This document shows positions 45,806 to 58,700 of a stretch of 64,000 nucleotides of DNA, piece by piece. A program made the translations under genes and the position numbers. This DNA is from Tenebrio molitor (Eukaryota; Arthropoda; Insecta; Coleoptera; Tenebrionidae). The stretch is from positions 20,026,001 to 20,090,000 of the forward strand of contig NC_091052.1 in the NCBI RefSeq assembly GCF_963966145.1, in the 5' to 3' direction. Each line of letters begins with the position of its first letter. The first letter of the stretch is position 1. The notes beneath the pieces were generated by a model that saw only the letters and a program-made list of their open reading frames with translations, was not told the origin of the DNA and searched no databases.

Positions 45806-46695
45806 ATGTATTCAGCCGCTGATTATCTCGAAATGATTATAATTTTTGGAGAATGTGGACGTTACGCCACGGAGGCAGCGAGGGTCTTTTCCGAACGTTT
45901 TCCGGACAGAAATCACCCTGATCACAAGGTAATACTGTGAGTGATTGCAAGGACGCACGAGACAGGTCAAGTTCTACCACATCGAAAAGAGTCTCGTGGT
46001 CCTCCCATGACTGCGCGTACATTTGAGAATGAAGAAGCCATTCTAAATACTGTTAAAGAAGATGGTACCAGAAGCCTTGCCGAAATTGCTCGCCCATTGG
46101 GTATTTCTAGTTGTTGGGTATCATTACATTCGTGTACAACATCTACAGCCAGAGGATTACCCTACTAGAAGAGAGTTCTGCACAGGAGATCGTATGGTAT
46201 GGCAACAGAATCAATTAATTTAGAAATTTCAATCCTTCCTCTTTAGGTTGGACCTTTTGAGTTTCCTGCACGCTTAACAGGAGACATTTATGCTAATTTT
46301 TTAAATATGGAATTTAAACATTTACTGGATGATACACCACTCGTTTTTAGAGTTAACGATTGGTTTCAACACAACGGGGCACCACCACATTTTAGTCGGG
46401 AAGTGCGCGGAATTTTGGACCAACAATATCCTGACCGTTGGATAGGACGAGGTGGTCCACGACATTGGCTTCCGCGATCTCCCGATCTAAATGCCTTTGA
46501 TTTTTTTTCTTTGGGGGCATGTAAAAAATGTTATCTACAGAGAGCCCGTTAACAGAGGAGGAGCTTCGAGATCGAATCCAAGACTAATTTGCTACAATTA
46601 TCTCACAAATGATTATGGACTCGAAATTAAGCCTCTTAAGAAGGGCACGTTTATGCTTAGAAATGAATGGTGGACATTTTGAGCATCTGGTCTAA
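45806..46695 (+). pseudogene. DUF4817/mariner-type transposase, catalytic residue lost
   Basis: The ATG at 45806 opens YSAADYLEMIIIFGECGRY and ATEAARVFSERFPDRNHP, the DUF4817 helix-turn-helix, with a stop at 45940. Then TARTFENEEAILNTVKEDGT and RSLAEIARPLGIS follow. After breaks at about 46130-46250 come GDIYANFLN, WFQHNGAPPHFSREV, LPRSPDLNAFDFF and, in another frame, the end NGGHFEHLV. The expected DGAP aspartate has become asparagine (HNGAP). With frameshifts and the N substitution it cannot be active. About 120 bases around the first aspartate are missing. Confidence 0.7.
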
Positions 46696-47199
46696 TTTGT
46701 TTTTTTTTTTGTTTCTTTCCATAGTTCCTTTTGACGGTGTTTTTTGGCTGTTATTATAATTTTGAATTGGTTCTTTTCAGAACCGCCAATTGTTGTTTTA
46801 ATTTTAAAGAATTTAAAGACAAAACCTTGCTAACCTAAAATTGTTGACAGTGACAACTCGGATCTGTCAGACCGACAGACAGACTTGTAATATTTTTGAA
46901 ACCTAGCAACCAGTTTTATTTTTAGTAACACCTGGTGTTGCCCTTCCGGGATTGGTGGATTTAAAATCCTATTAACTCTGTTATGCAAGCAGCAGTAATT
47001 GGGTGGGGTAAATCCCAGCTGCGGAGGCAGGGTTCAACAGCAAAAGATCAACATAGTCGCGGTTTAGACAACCTTCAGAAGCAAGTAAGACGATTCTATA
47101 TTTATCAAAAACTGAAGGTGCTATATTTTTGACAAGAATAATTTGAAATTGTCATGTATATTGACATTAATACTTGATTTACATTTGAAGTGTCAAAAA
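46696..47199. other. nothing recognised
   Basis: Poly-T near 46700. No coding support. Confidence 0.3.
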
Positions 47200-47231
47200 G
47201 TGACGACCAAAGTATTTTGGCCGCGATAGTA
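47200..47231. repeat. single GGCC-type MITE end
   Basis: GTGACGACCAAAGTATTTTG followed by GCCGCGATAGTA is a diverged copy of the terminus seen at 47375, 47711, 3916, 10136 and 56343. Confidence 0.6.
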
Positions 47232-47374
47232 TATGATTTAACAATAAATTAAATCTGCTGACGAATTATGTTTGTGAAAATGTGTCACAAATCTGACACA
47301 TTAACGCACGCCTATGATTGATGTTTCAACATACACTAGGAAAATTTGGCGTTCACATTTCGATGGCGCCGATA

Positions 47375-47744
47375 GTACTATGGCGGCCAAAAAATTTTGG
47401 CCGTCACTTTCTTGACATTCAAGTAAAGTGTAAATAAACCTTTAGGAATCGTAACCCCACTTTCGATTCTTGTCATTTTGACAATCAATTTAAACTGTTT
47501 GAAGCTCAGATATTCCAAAAATCCGACATGAATAAACAAAATTAGAGCAATTGTACATAGATAACCTGAGGTAAACGTTCTGTGTAGTAGAAATGACAAA
47601 ATAATTTTGAGTTTTGAAATTTACCACCCAAAAAATAACGTTCGTAATCAAGATGGTAATCATGATGACAATAAAGTACCGATTACAATTTTTTTTTTGA
47701 ATTGACAGACAATGACGGCCAAAATTTTTTGGCCGGCATAGTAC
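47375..47744 (-). mobile_element. intact GGCC-ended MITE, 370 bp
   Basis: Inverted ends start GTACTATGGCGGCC and include the self-complementary GGCCAAAAAATTTTGGCC. This uninterrupted copy is the reference that shows the three insertions within 3916-10168. No coding function is likely. Confidence 0.85.
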
Positions 47745-48414
47745 CGCCTTTCTTTCTTTCATGTTACATGTCGATGCTCCGATTATTTTATTATTATTAT
47801 TGGTGACGGCTAACAGGCTAGACGCCCAATTAGAAGCCCTGCCAAAAAAAAACGATACAAAAACATATTTATTTTTCACTTTAGTTTAATTGAATGATAA
47901 CTCCTAGGATACGAAATACATAAACATGTCCATAACAACCGGGGCGTAATAAAAGGGCAAAATGAATTCATTACACCCTCAAAAAAGTTGATTTCAAAAG
48001 TGAATATTTAGTTCATAGCAATGAATGAGTGTATTTTCCAGACTAAACACAAAATTAGAAAATAATTTTACTGTGAAACTTACCAGTTGTTGAAAGTACG
48101 CCAATAGTACAGTCGCAATTTCATATTTTGACTGCCATATCCTAAAGGTTTCGTACTCTTTTTTATGTTTATCTTGCGATTTAAAAGGTAGCAAACCTTC
48201 CATTGTTTTTTGAGTTTTTTCTTGTACACATTCTGGTAGCGTAGGTATTCATAATTGCAACTTAAAAGCAAATTTGACAATTCAAAAGAAAATTTGACAA
48301 TTAAAAGTAAACAATCTGTTTTTGTTTTATAGGCTACCAGATATTGTATTTATGTAGGTAAAGCGTACACAAAGATGCCAATTCTTTCTTTTTTTTAAAG
48401 AACACGAAGTGAAA
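47745..48414. other. no gene recognised
   Basis: AT-rich. The minus-strand ORFs at 47994-48280 have no domain. Confidence 0.3.
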
Positions 48415-48565
48415 AATAAAATCTTGTATGCACCACGGCGTCACCGAATGATTACGCCCATCGAACGATATCCATCTCTCGGGCTATAGCCCTCGAGTTG
48501 GATTTCATCGTTCTTCAGGCGTAATCATCGTTGTAACGCCCTTGGTGCATAAATAGCTATTTTTG
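48415..48565 (-). mobile_element. conserved-end hairpin element, copy 3
   Basis: On the minus strand it begins AAATAGCTATTTATGCACCA with AGGGCGTTAC next, and ends GGTGCATACAAGATTTTAT. The core pairs GATGATTACGCC and GAACGATG with CATCGTTC and GGCGTAATCAT. The same ends as copy 4 at 51005 surround an unrelated stem. Confidence 0.7.
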
Positions 48566-49740
48566 TTCGACACTGTCAGAATTTGAGAATTTTCTCCTGT
48601 GTGAATGGATTTTGATAAATGTCACAACTTGTCAAAACGAAACGTCAAGCTAATTTTGAAGATTTTAAGCGATTTGGAGCCTTTAAGGGGCTCGTCGAAC
48701 AAAAAAACGTTGTATTCAACTCGTTCATGTGTAAATTGGACCTTTTTTGGCATTCGTGAGCCTTTAAAACGCTCGTTTCACTCGCGTTTAATTTACACTC
48801 AAACTCGTTAAATAAACTACTATTTCATGTTAGGAGTTTTATTCTTGTTTAATCGTTAGCAGGCTTTTATAATATTGATATTTTTTAAATTTTCTTTCAT
48901 TGTCATTTTATTAATATTTACGCCCAGAGTATCTCTTTGTGTAGTGAACTGTATAGTAAAAAAAGGTTATTTTTTCATAAAATTCGAAAAAATATTTACT
49001 GCGATGACATAGTATATCAATTTTACTTAAAAAAGTTAATGCTAAAATTTAAGAATGCATTTGTTGAATATTTATTTTAAATACTCGTAATGTACGATAT
49101 AAATGTAAATTTTTCTATGTTGTCAATATTAACACAAATAAACGTGTCTTTATCGTTGTTTTTAATTTAATTTTTATTTTGTTCCATTTTCCATAAGTCA
49201 TTTAAAGTTAATCATCCTTTATTTATATCCTATTGTTCTATAGCGTTGAAGTTTAATGAACTCATTTTGATTTTTGTTAGTTTGGATGTCAATCAATAGT
49301 TAATAAATTTATTATGAATCGTAAATTGTAAGGTAGAGGTGAAAATATCTTTGGCTACTGGTAATAGAATAAGTTTTATGTAGCACTTGTAAAAAACCTT
49401 TAAAATTTTTTTAACCACGTAAGTGTTTTATACGCTTAAGCTGATGTGTAATTATTGAATTAATAATGAAGCAGAACAGTGTTTTGACTTGATGTAATTA
49501 ACCGACTGAATTGTCAGAAATTGATTGTACAAATTGATCAGAATTGTAATAATGCGTATAGATTTCTAATTAGGTCGTAGGTATGACATACTTGACATTT
49601 CAGAGATCCCGAGCCGATACCTGTTGTCCATCAGCAAATGTTCGTTACCATTGCCCAGAAGCTACATAATTATTTACCTCAGTACGATACAAACTAGTCA
49701 CAAATGTAGTCACACATGCAACAGAAAGGAAATTTACAAA
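48566..49740. other. upstream of DRAM gene C, no other gene seen
   Basis: AT-rich. The last 100-150 bases before 49741 presumably contain the promoter and 5' UTR of gene C. Confidence 0.35.
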
Positions 49741-52700
49741 ATGCCATTCAAATATGCTTACATGTTGCCAATTTTGTGCACAGTTTGGTTTTTCCTGACT
49801 TTCATTCTAACGTGAGTATTTATCCATTCCCACTGATTAGATATCGATTGAGAACTGAATAAATTATTCTAGGTATTTCATTGCTATTTATAATAAGGAT
49901 GTCGCACCTGTTTTTCCTTACATTAGTGATACCGGAACTTGGTCCCCGGAAAGCTGTTTTTTTGGATTAATGTTAAACATCGGTGCGATAATACGTAAGT
50001 AACATGAAAACATATCTAAAACTAAACCAGCTAAATAATATTTATTCCTTTATTGAATTTACGCGGAGATAAGTTCAGCACGAAGTGTGCCACAAAAGCT
50101 TTAAAAATGCAAAAACGCAAAAGGTCCCGGTTGTAAGTATTATTTTTCGTCCAGGATATTGAATATATGTTTTCACTAACTTTTTAACTTTATGGTCGTA
50201 AATTCGAATTCGAATTAATGATTTAAATTATTTTCCGGAAATAGTCTTGGAAACAACATTTTCCTCCTTATTTACGCGCAGGAAAATTAAATTTTCCGGA
50301 CTAGTACTGTAAAGACTTTACAATACGCAAAATAAATTTTTTCGATGTTTTTTACTTTGTAACTATAGTTACCAACAAAATTGACAAACTTGATTATTCG
50401 ATCAAAGTTGTCAAACTGATCATTAATTTGTTTACTTCATGATTTCGCCTTATACCGTGCGATGATTTAAATTATAAATTAGAGCAAGCTGTGAATTTTA
50501 AATTAAGTTGGCACTACTGACTGTTGACAATTTGATTTAAAATTTGAATTTTCAAAGTGACGTTTCAAAATGTTTGATTTAGAACATAAAATTTTTCTTG
50601 CTGAGAATTATTTTAAAAACGGTGGACAACAATAGAATGGCGTATGGAAGGATTCTGTAGAGTACTGCCATTGCCATCTAGAACACAAAACCATTGTTTT
50701 TGATCCTGACGTCGCATCGAAAAACGAATGAAACTTCCAGAATTTAATAAAAATAGTAAGATTTTTGGTTAGCACTCTTTTTTTTAGTAGAACCATGTGT
50801 TTAGGCTTTAGAATTACTGTCTCGTGGAGTAAAATGACATTAATGAATGACACGAAAATGTATCATTTACAAGTGAGGTTAAGTTTGTGTATTTATTGTT
50901 TTTGCGTAATTTTTACTTTGTGAATCATTTAAATATCACCAAATCACAACAAATGCTTGTAATTTCACTTACAACGATTACAATCACGAAAATGTTGATA
51001 GAATATAATAGCTATTTATGTAACAAGGCAATAAGGTGACACTTTATCGAACGAGTTTGCAAATTGCGAGGCAAGGCGGAACCGAGTCGAGCAAGCAAAC
51101 GAGTTCGATAGACAATTTACTGCCGTGTTGCATACAAGATTTTATCGACTACCACTAAAAATGTAAACAAATTTTGACGTTTGGCCTTCTTAATGACGTC
51201 ACACGCTGCCTGTGTTAAAGCCTTACGTTCTAGATGGCAATGGTACTGCGTTAATGATTTTCAAAATGCATTCCTTAATTTTCCTAAAAAATTATTGATG
51301 ACGTCATAATTAGGAGACGAAAAGTTGTCAGCATAAGTAAAGTACTTAGGAATATGCATTTCTTAAAAACAAAGTTGAAATTAGTACTTACAGTTTTATC
51401 GAATTTATTCCGAACTTTATGAACGCACTGTATAATTTCTTTTGTCTTTTCTAGCTTGCTTCTTTGCTTATTTATCTTTTCCCTTGTATTTCTTGTCTAG
51501 GGTTTTTGTTTCTTCGTTTCCTTCTTTTTGTAGCATTTTTTCCTTGATATGTTTCCTTTCTGATATCAGCATTCAGCTGTAGCGTTTCTTTTGTTACACA
51601 CATTTTCCCGTTTCCTTTTTTTTTCCTATTGTATCGTTTGCAGCCTTTGTTAGTAAGTCTTTCAGAGAATTCCGCAGTCCTTCTATTGATGTAGCTTATT
51701 GTCTGCCTGTAGCTGACCAGTTTGTCTTAAATTCAGCCGATAGATAAGGTAATACAGGTGACCTGAATTGTCGTCTTTCTGACTTGTTTCTTTACAATTT
51801 TATGTCACATACCTAATAATTGCGTAAACACGTGAAATACTGACAATTTACTACTCTGATCAGCGGGATAATCTTTCACTTATAAAACACTGAAATTTTC
51901 AAATTGAGAAAATGCTGTGAGTCAAGAAATGAATGCGTCAAAGTCCAATCAATTAGTGGTACAATATTTTTAAAAGGATTCAATCTTTTACATTTGAAGA
52001 TGCAGTAATCTCCAGCAAAACAAACATTTATCGACAGTTTTAAAAATACAGGGTTATTCTAAATTATTGTAGTCGAAGCAGGCTATGCCCATGTTATGAC
52101 ATTTTTGCCGTGAACTGTCAATTTTTGTCGCTGTACCTGTCATTTTTTAGGTGAAAAGTGCGGTGATGAGGATTTTATTTATTATTTTTAAATTAACGAT
52201 TGAATCCAAAAAATATTGAGTTGTTTTGCACCCAGTTTAACTCCTTATTCACATCATTTTGATGTATTTTATGTGGAGCGGCAACAATAGATTTTATATT
52301 CAGTTTTCACGCCTGCTTGGACTACAATCATTTGTATTACTACGAGTATTGTGTATTAAAAGTGAATTAAAAGGTAATGTTCGGATGGACGGCCCCAAGG
52401 AAAAATCGCCCTTCGTTGTATCTTCAATGTTTTTTTATAGATTCGCTACTTGATTTCGGTACATATTGCTGCAGTTCGTTATGTACAGTCGAATGACAAA
52501 TAAAACTGGGACAAAAATGACAATCACATAAGTCAAAATTTACAGATTTGCATCGTTAATTACGGCTTTATCACAAATAGGTTAACTTTGGTATGACATA
52601 TTATACAGCGTATTTTCGAAGTTGAGGCGTTCCTTTTAGCATGTGATTGTATGCGTTGTTCTAAAGAGTTTTAGCCAAAATCACCTTAGTAAAATGTGTA

Positions 52701-55700
52701 CGGCAAGGAAGATACAATAAGTTAATTTTTTTGAAATTTTTGAATCCGGTCCTGCTCAAATTTGCACTGATTTGTTAGAAATTAGAATTGACACAAAAAA
52801 AAAATCAAATCTAATTAGTCGGAATGGCTTTACTATTACGAAAATAATGAGCTCACAGATATGTTGCTAATGTATGGGCAATGTTATCACGTTATCAGAA
52901 TGCAGCTGCGGCATTCAGAGAGTACGCAGATCGATTTCCGGAAAGACGTCATCCTGGGCCATGCCAGTTATTAATCTAGTATAATTGTCCGTTTACTCTA
53001 AGGTTATATTGGGGCCGTAAAAGTAGTTACCTCCTAATAAGCTGCCCCTTTGTGTGGGTTTCAGAAGCCACGCGCCCCTGCAATAAATCAAATTTTAAAA
53101 GCTGTTGGGTGGATGTACAAGGTCCGGTTTAAGGGAGAATGTTTAGTTTTATTATTTTCTGAACCGAAGTATATGGTACCCTGATTAATTCACTGGTCTC
53201 CTTAATAGGATTAGAACACCCCTTGTGACTAGACCTTCATAGCTTATTTTTCAACATAATCTCCAAAAACGAAAATTTATAAATTGCAATTCATATTTCG
53301 ACAAATTTGCCTCAGTCCCACTCTGAACGAAACAACCAGCCGGGTTTACCTGCTGTTTACAATCACAAAATGTTTTCTATTGTAGACAAATCAACTTTTA
53401 CACAATGGAATAATTCTACGGCCCCAGTATAACCTTAGAGTAAACGGACAATTATACATATAGCCAAAGATTAAGAATTGGTAAGATGCGACAGTAAGAC
53501 GAAGAAGTGCTTTCGTGGAGTGAGATGCACGAGATTCCAATTTAAAGGGCCGTTCGGTATTTTCTCCGATTGCGCTGCCGAATTAATACGACTGACTGGT
53601 GAAAATTTAACAACTGTTCGTTATGCTGACGAAGTGACGCGTGTCGATCAGTTTGGGTCAGTTAAATTGTTTTAAAATAATAAAATAATTGTTGTGTGAG
53701 ACTACCGTTTTCACTTGAGTTTGTTCATCCATGTAAACATTTCCCATTAGACTACTTGGTTAAATTATTTATAAGGTTCAGATTATTTTATGTAATGAAA
53801 TTTAGTAATTTTGATTTGAGTAGCGACAAAAAAATTGAAAACTTAATATTTTGATGAATTTGTAATGATCTCTCTATTATGTATGTACAGTGGGGAGCAC
53901 GGAATTTCGCACACCAATTTGTATGTCATTAAAAAAAACTATCTAGTCTAAGCTTTATGGTCATTATAATCAATCATGATTGATATATATATCATGGATA
54001 TATGTTATCATGACTGATGTTTCACCTAAACTGTCACGAAACTGCCGCCAGTATCTCATTTTAATAAAATTATGTCAGTGAAATGTCCAATGTGTGCGAA
54101 ATTCCGTGCTCGCCACTGTACATATTCTCCTACTGATTATATATTATACAGGGTATTAGGGAATGGTCTCCCAAGAATTTCAGGGTGAGTTTATCAGGGA
54201 AAATTTGGTCGAAAACCTTTATACGGTTTTTGGATAAATTAAACCGTTTTCTGAAGATAAAATTGTTCCCTGCTGTTTTGGGACTGCTGAAATATTGCTT
54301 TGTGCACGAAAAATCTTATAAATTTCGATTTCGACTTATAAATGATTGCTTGGTAACGATTTGAAATTTACTACTGTCAAAGTTTACATTTTAATTTGAT
54401 CTATCTTTTATCCGTCGCCTGCGAAGACTACAATCGTTTACAATGCCCTAATATTCTATCAAGGAGTATGCAGATATGTACATATTTTGTGTATGGGAAT
54501 ATAGCGGAAAGGCAACTGCTGCTGTCCGAAGGTACGCTAATGCTTGTATTAGGACAAACGGAGGACATTTTGAACATTTATTATGATTTTTTTCAATGCA
54601 AATACAAATAAATAAAGTTACAACAAAATTAACGAATCTTATTAGTAGTATTAGGTGGTTAGTGCCATTGCCATCTCGAACTCCAGGCCTTAAGCCAGAC
54701 AGCGTGTGACGTCACGAGGAAGGCCAAACGTCAAAATTTGACATTTCTTTACATTTTCAGAAAGTATCAAATACGGTGTTTTAATCATTCTTGGAAAATT
54801 ATGAGATAAGCAAAAGCTTGGTGGCAAGTGTATATAATAGTTTCAGTTGATACCAGTTGATACTATTCATCGAACGTCGCAAGAGACGTTGAAACCTGGG
54901 AAGTATTTTTATACCCTATCAACATTTTCGTGATTACAAGTCGTTGTAAGGGCAATTTAGTTGAAACTATATTTGCTACACATATAATTAAGACGTAAGA
55001 AGCATTTGTTGTGATTTGGTGTTATTTAAATGATTCACAAGGTAAAAATTACACAAAAACAATAAATACACAAACTTAACCTCACTTGTAAATGACAATT
55101 TTCGCGTTATTAATGGCATTTTACTCCACGAGGCAGTAATTGTAAAGCCTAAACACATCGTTCTACTAAAAAAAAAGAGTGCTAACCAAAAATTTTACTG
55201 TTTTTATTAAATTCTGGAGGTTTAATGCGTTTTTCGACGAAGCCTTTACTGTGACGTCACGATCAAAAACAATAAAACAATTGCTGCCTTAAGGCTTTGT
55301 GTTCTAGATGGCAATGTTAGTGCTCGATTTCAAATCCCTTTAGAGGTTGATCGAGATGTGGTATCACAAATAAAGCTGCGGAAATAATTTCAGTTTATTG
55401 GAGCAATAAAAAAGGACTTACTTCAAGGTTGCAGTGAATCTAGATAAATATTTCGAATGAATTATTGAATTTGACCTTAAAAAAATGCAATCCTGGTAGT
55501 TTTTGATGAGATATTATCCAAGGGAAGTATTCAAAACTGAAACGTCATTGTGACAATAGGTACATACTCGATAAAATCTGACAAAGGCATTGTTGTCTCT
55601 TAGTTGCTAAGCAATTACCTTTCATTTCAGAACTTTAACTATTTATTTAATTATCACAACAATAAAATGGTGCAAGAGCTCCCAAACAGTGGGGCACCAT

Positions 55701-58700
55701 TTTAAATTTTTACCTTTGAGAAAACCATTCATGTTGGGAAAAAATAGTTTTCGACCATATTTTCCCTCAGAAATTCACCCTGACATTCTTGGGAGACCAT
55801 TCCCTAACACCCTGTATAGTTATATTAATATTTTCTTATAAAATCGGGTTTTATTTTTGACTTAAACAACCTTATTAAATTTTCTGTAAAAAAACAATCG
55901 AATAATGACGTGAAAGTGTATTTCCACTGGTCCTTATGCGTTTTTGCCCTATTCAAATTTCCCGGTTGCATTCCAATTTGAAGGGCCTATGCATTCAAGG
56001 TCACTGAGGAACGGCTGGAAACATCAAAGGCACCGCTCGGAGTGACGTATCTTGCCAGTCCTTAATCTTTGGTATAGCGGAGAAATAGACACGACCGGAC
56101 TCAATATTTTATAAAACAATGAAAATATACAATCAATTATCTCCGTTAATACAAACATTTTACTAAGAAGGTTTAGGCTAAAATTTTTAAGAATAATATA
56201 TAGTAAGTACCTCATATTACAAGGAACGCCTCAACTTCGAAAACACCCTGTGTAGACACTGACAAATATATTGACAATTCAATGGTCTGATTTACATAGA
56301 TTAAATTTTAAGTGTCCCAGTTTTATTTGTCCACCGACCGTATTATGGCGGCCAAAAAATTTCAGCCGTCACATAAAGTGTAAATAAATCTACATTTAAA
56401 TGTGTAAAAAAAGTTGACACTTACATCAGAAAAAAATCGAGAAAAATAATAAAATATGATTTCATTTATTCGAAAGCGTTATTTTCTAAAAAGAGCAAGT
56501 TAGCCAAATTCGCATTATGTTGGTTCCCTGCATGTCACTATTTACAAGACAACCACGTAGCCAAAAAATAAAATTATTCGACCTTGTTTGTTTCAAGCCT
56601 CGGGTGCGCCTCGGCCAGAAAACGAAGACTTGGACGAAACACCAAATCCATACTGAATTTACTATGCTAAATTCGCGTTATATTGGTTCCCTGCATCTCA
56701 CTATTTTAAGAATTACATAGCCAAAAAATAAAATAATTTGACCGTGAAATACCCGATCCATCCTGAATTTACTTAATTCGAATATTAGAATTTACATAGT
56801 CAGCTATTCAAATATTCGAATAATTCGAATACGATTCCCAAGACTCATCATGTCATTCATGCACTATCAAAATTCAACTACATATTTTCATCGTGTATGC
56901 ATTCAAAGCGGTATAGTCAGGAAGAAGTTGACGCTATTAATGTCAAAATTCAATTGTCTCCATGGCTAACTAGCTCTTTTTAGAAAATAACACTTTCGAA
57001 TAAAGTAAATCATATTTTTTTTTCTCGATTTTTTCCCATTGCAAGTGTCAACTTTTTTTTACACATTCAAATGTAGAAAAAAAAGCTTTATAAGAATAGA
57101 CTAAGAAATGTATAATGTACTATTTAAAAAAAAAAAGTTGACTGTCTTAACTTTGACATATGTCATCGTGGAGAAGATTTGACAGTGTCATCTATTGTAG
57201 TTTCATAAGCGATTTACAAATATATATGATTTGCTATACTTTTTTTCTTAAAATAAAAAATATAGGGGCGCAAATACCAATCTGAATCACCCGGTATAGG
57301 GTGTGTCAGAATTCCACCGACAAACTCTCAGGGCTGATTCTGTGATCAAAAATAGGCATAAAACTCTTAAGGTATATGGCTAAAAAATGCTTAGTTTGCG
57401 TGATAACAGATAAAAATCGCAAAAACAATTAGACTACGTCCACTGATAGAATGCCCTTTTTTAAATATCTTTAGATAACAAAATCTCCAAACCACAACAT
57501 TAAAATATTAACAAAGTATCATAGATTGTATTGGTAATATCTTGAAACATTCGCGCCACTGATTCTCATTGGTTGTTATGAAACCCACGCGAAATAGTTA
57601 TTTAATAAACTAATTTGTTAATGAAGGCGATTAATAATCGAAACTGTTTAAAGCACGAACGAGTGTGAGTTGATTACAAAAATTTTTCGTTGACCGCAAA
57701 CTTTTTTTTTTGTGACAAAATTTCAAATTAAAGCCAAATCAAAACCAATTTCATCTTTTTCGATAAAGATGAGACCTTATAAAATACCTTCATCCTTTTT
57801 TTTGTCCTCAGGGTAGGCCATTTTTAAATTTTTCAACACTTTCTATTCACTTTTCCACAAAGAACGTAGGAAGACGTCAATTCCATTTACATTCAATTTC
57901 ACGTAAAAATCACGGTTGCTAAGAAAACCTAGTTACCTTTGAAAAATATGACATGCGAATTATAACCAAAAAGGTCTACTTTTGAAAAAGTGAATTCGTA
58001 ATTGTGCAGTTATAGATCTATAAAATATATAGAAAACCCTGCTGCACTACCTCCTGCAGTGTTGGTAAGTGCAAACAATGCATGTTCGAGGTTGTTTATA
58101 CATCAAAATATCATCAAAACGTCAAAATCGCAAGAATCGTTGATTAATGAAAAATAGTGTATTAATGAGGTCCATTAATATACTATATTTTAGACAAAAT
58201 AATTCATTAATATTGAAATTAACAAGCGGTCAACGGAAAAATAAATTATATGACATTTCAAATTTGAAATTGTCAGTGCTGTCAAGTAGTTTAAGCATTT
58301 AGATTTGCGGTATTTCATCTTTAGAGCTTTGTTTTGCATTTCTCTGGTTTTAAAAGTTATTAGTTTTGACCGTGTTGCTGTTTTGATCTAAGTATTCCGT
58401 TGTGATTTCTTGTTGATTTTTTTGAATTTGTGAAGTGAGTGCGTGCCTCAAGAATCTAGCATAATGAACATTTTAAGTGACATTACAAACATCGAAAATG
58501 ATACAGAGATAATGTTTGTTCATGCATTAAATATTAAATAATCTCTTGTTTGTGTTTAGCCATTTCCGAAAAAACCTGGATATTTTAATTTCAGTAGCCA
58601 GCTTTTTTCGGAAATTCGAAAATGTATTGTGGGTTGCATTTTAAATTCCGTCGGGCACATTATCACTCATGAAATACCCTGTATTAATAAAACTTAATAT

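Larger units (their letters stand above)
54149..55814 (+). mobile_element. mariner-type deletion derivative, 1.7 kb
   Basis: Ends CAGGGTATTAGGGAATGGTC and CAGGGTGTTAGGGAATGGTC (inward) continue through TCCCAAGAAT, with TA on both sides. Holds a tiny transposase remnant (54443-54586) and a nested element (54660-55323). Confidence 0.75.
52616..56252 (+). mobile_element. 3.6-kb mariner-type element, itself interrupted
   Basis: Ends CAGCGTATTTTCGAAGTTGA and CAGGGTGTTTTCGAAGTTGA (inward) continue through GGCGTTCCTT, with TA on both sides. A decayed DUF4817 transposase head lies at 52847-52975. It contains three further elements: 52980-53456, 53888-54118 and 54149-55814. Confidence 0.7.
52486..56340. 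mobile_element. mariner-type MITE carrying a deep nest of insertions
   Basis: The outer ends CAGTCGAATGACAAATAAAA and CGGTCGGTGGACAAATAAAA (inward) are flanked by TA. The two halves (52486-52615 and 56253-56340) match the short nested copy at about 39093-39303. Everything between them is later insertion. Confidence 0.75.

Noticed and set aside
53478..53675. 65-codon ORF between two MITEs
   Set aside because: It might be the next part of the 52847 transposase, but no family residue pattern could be recognised.
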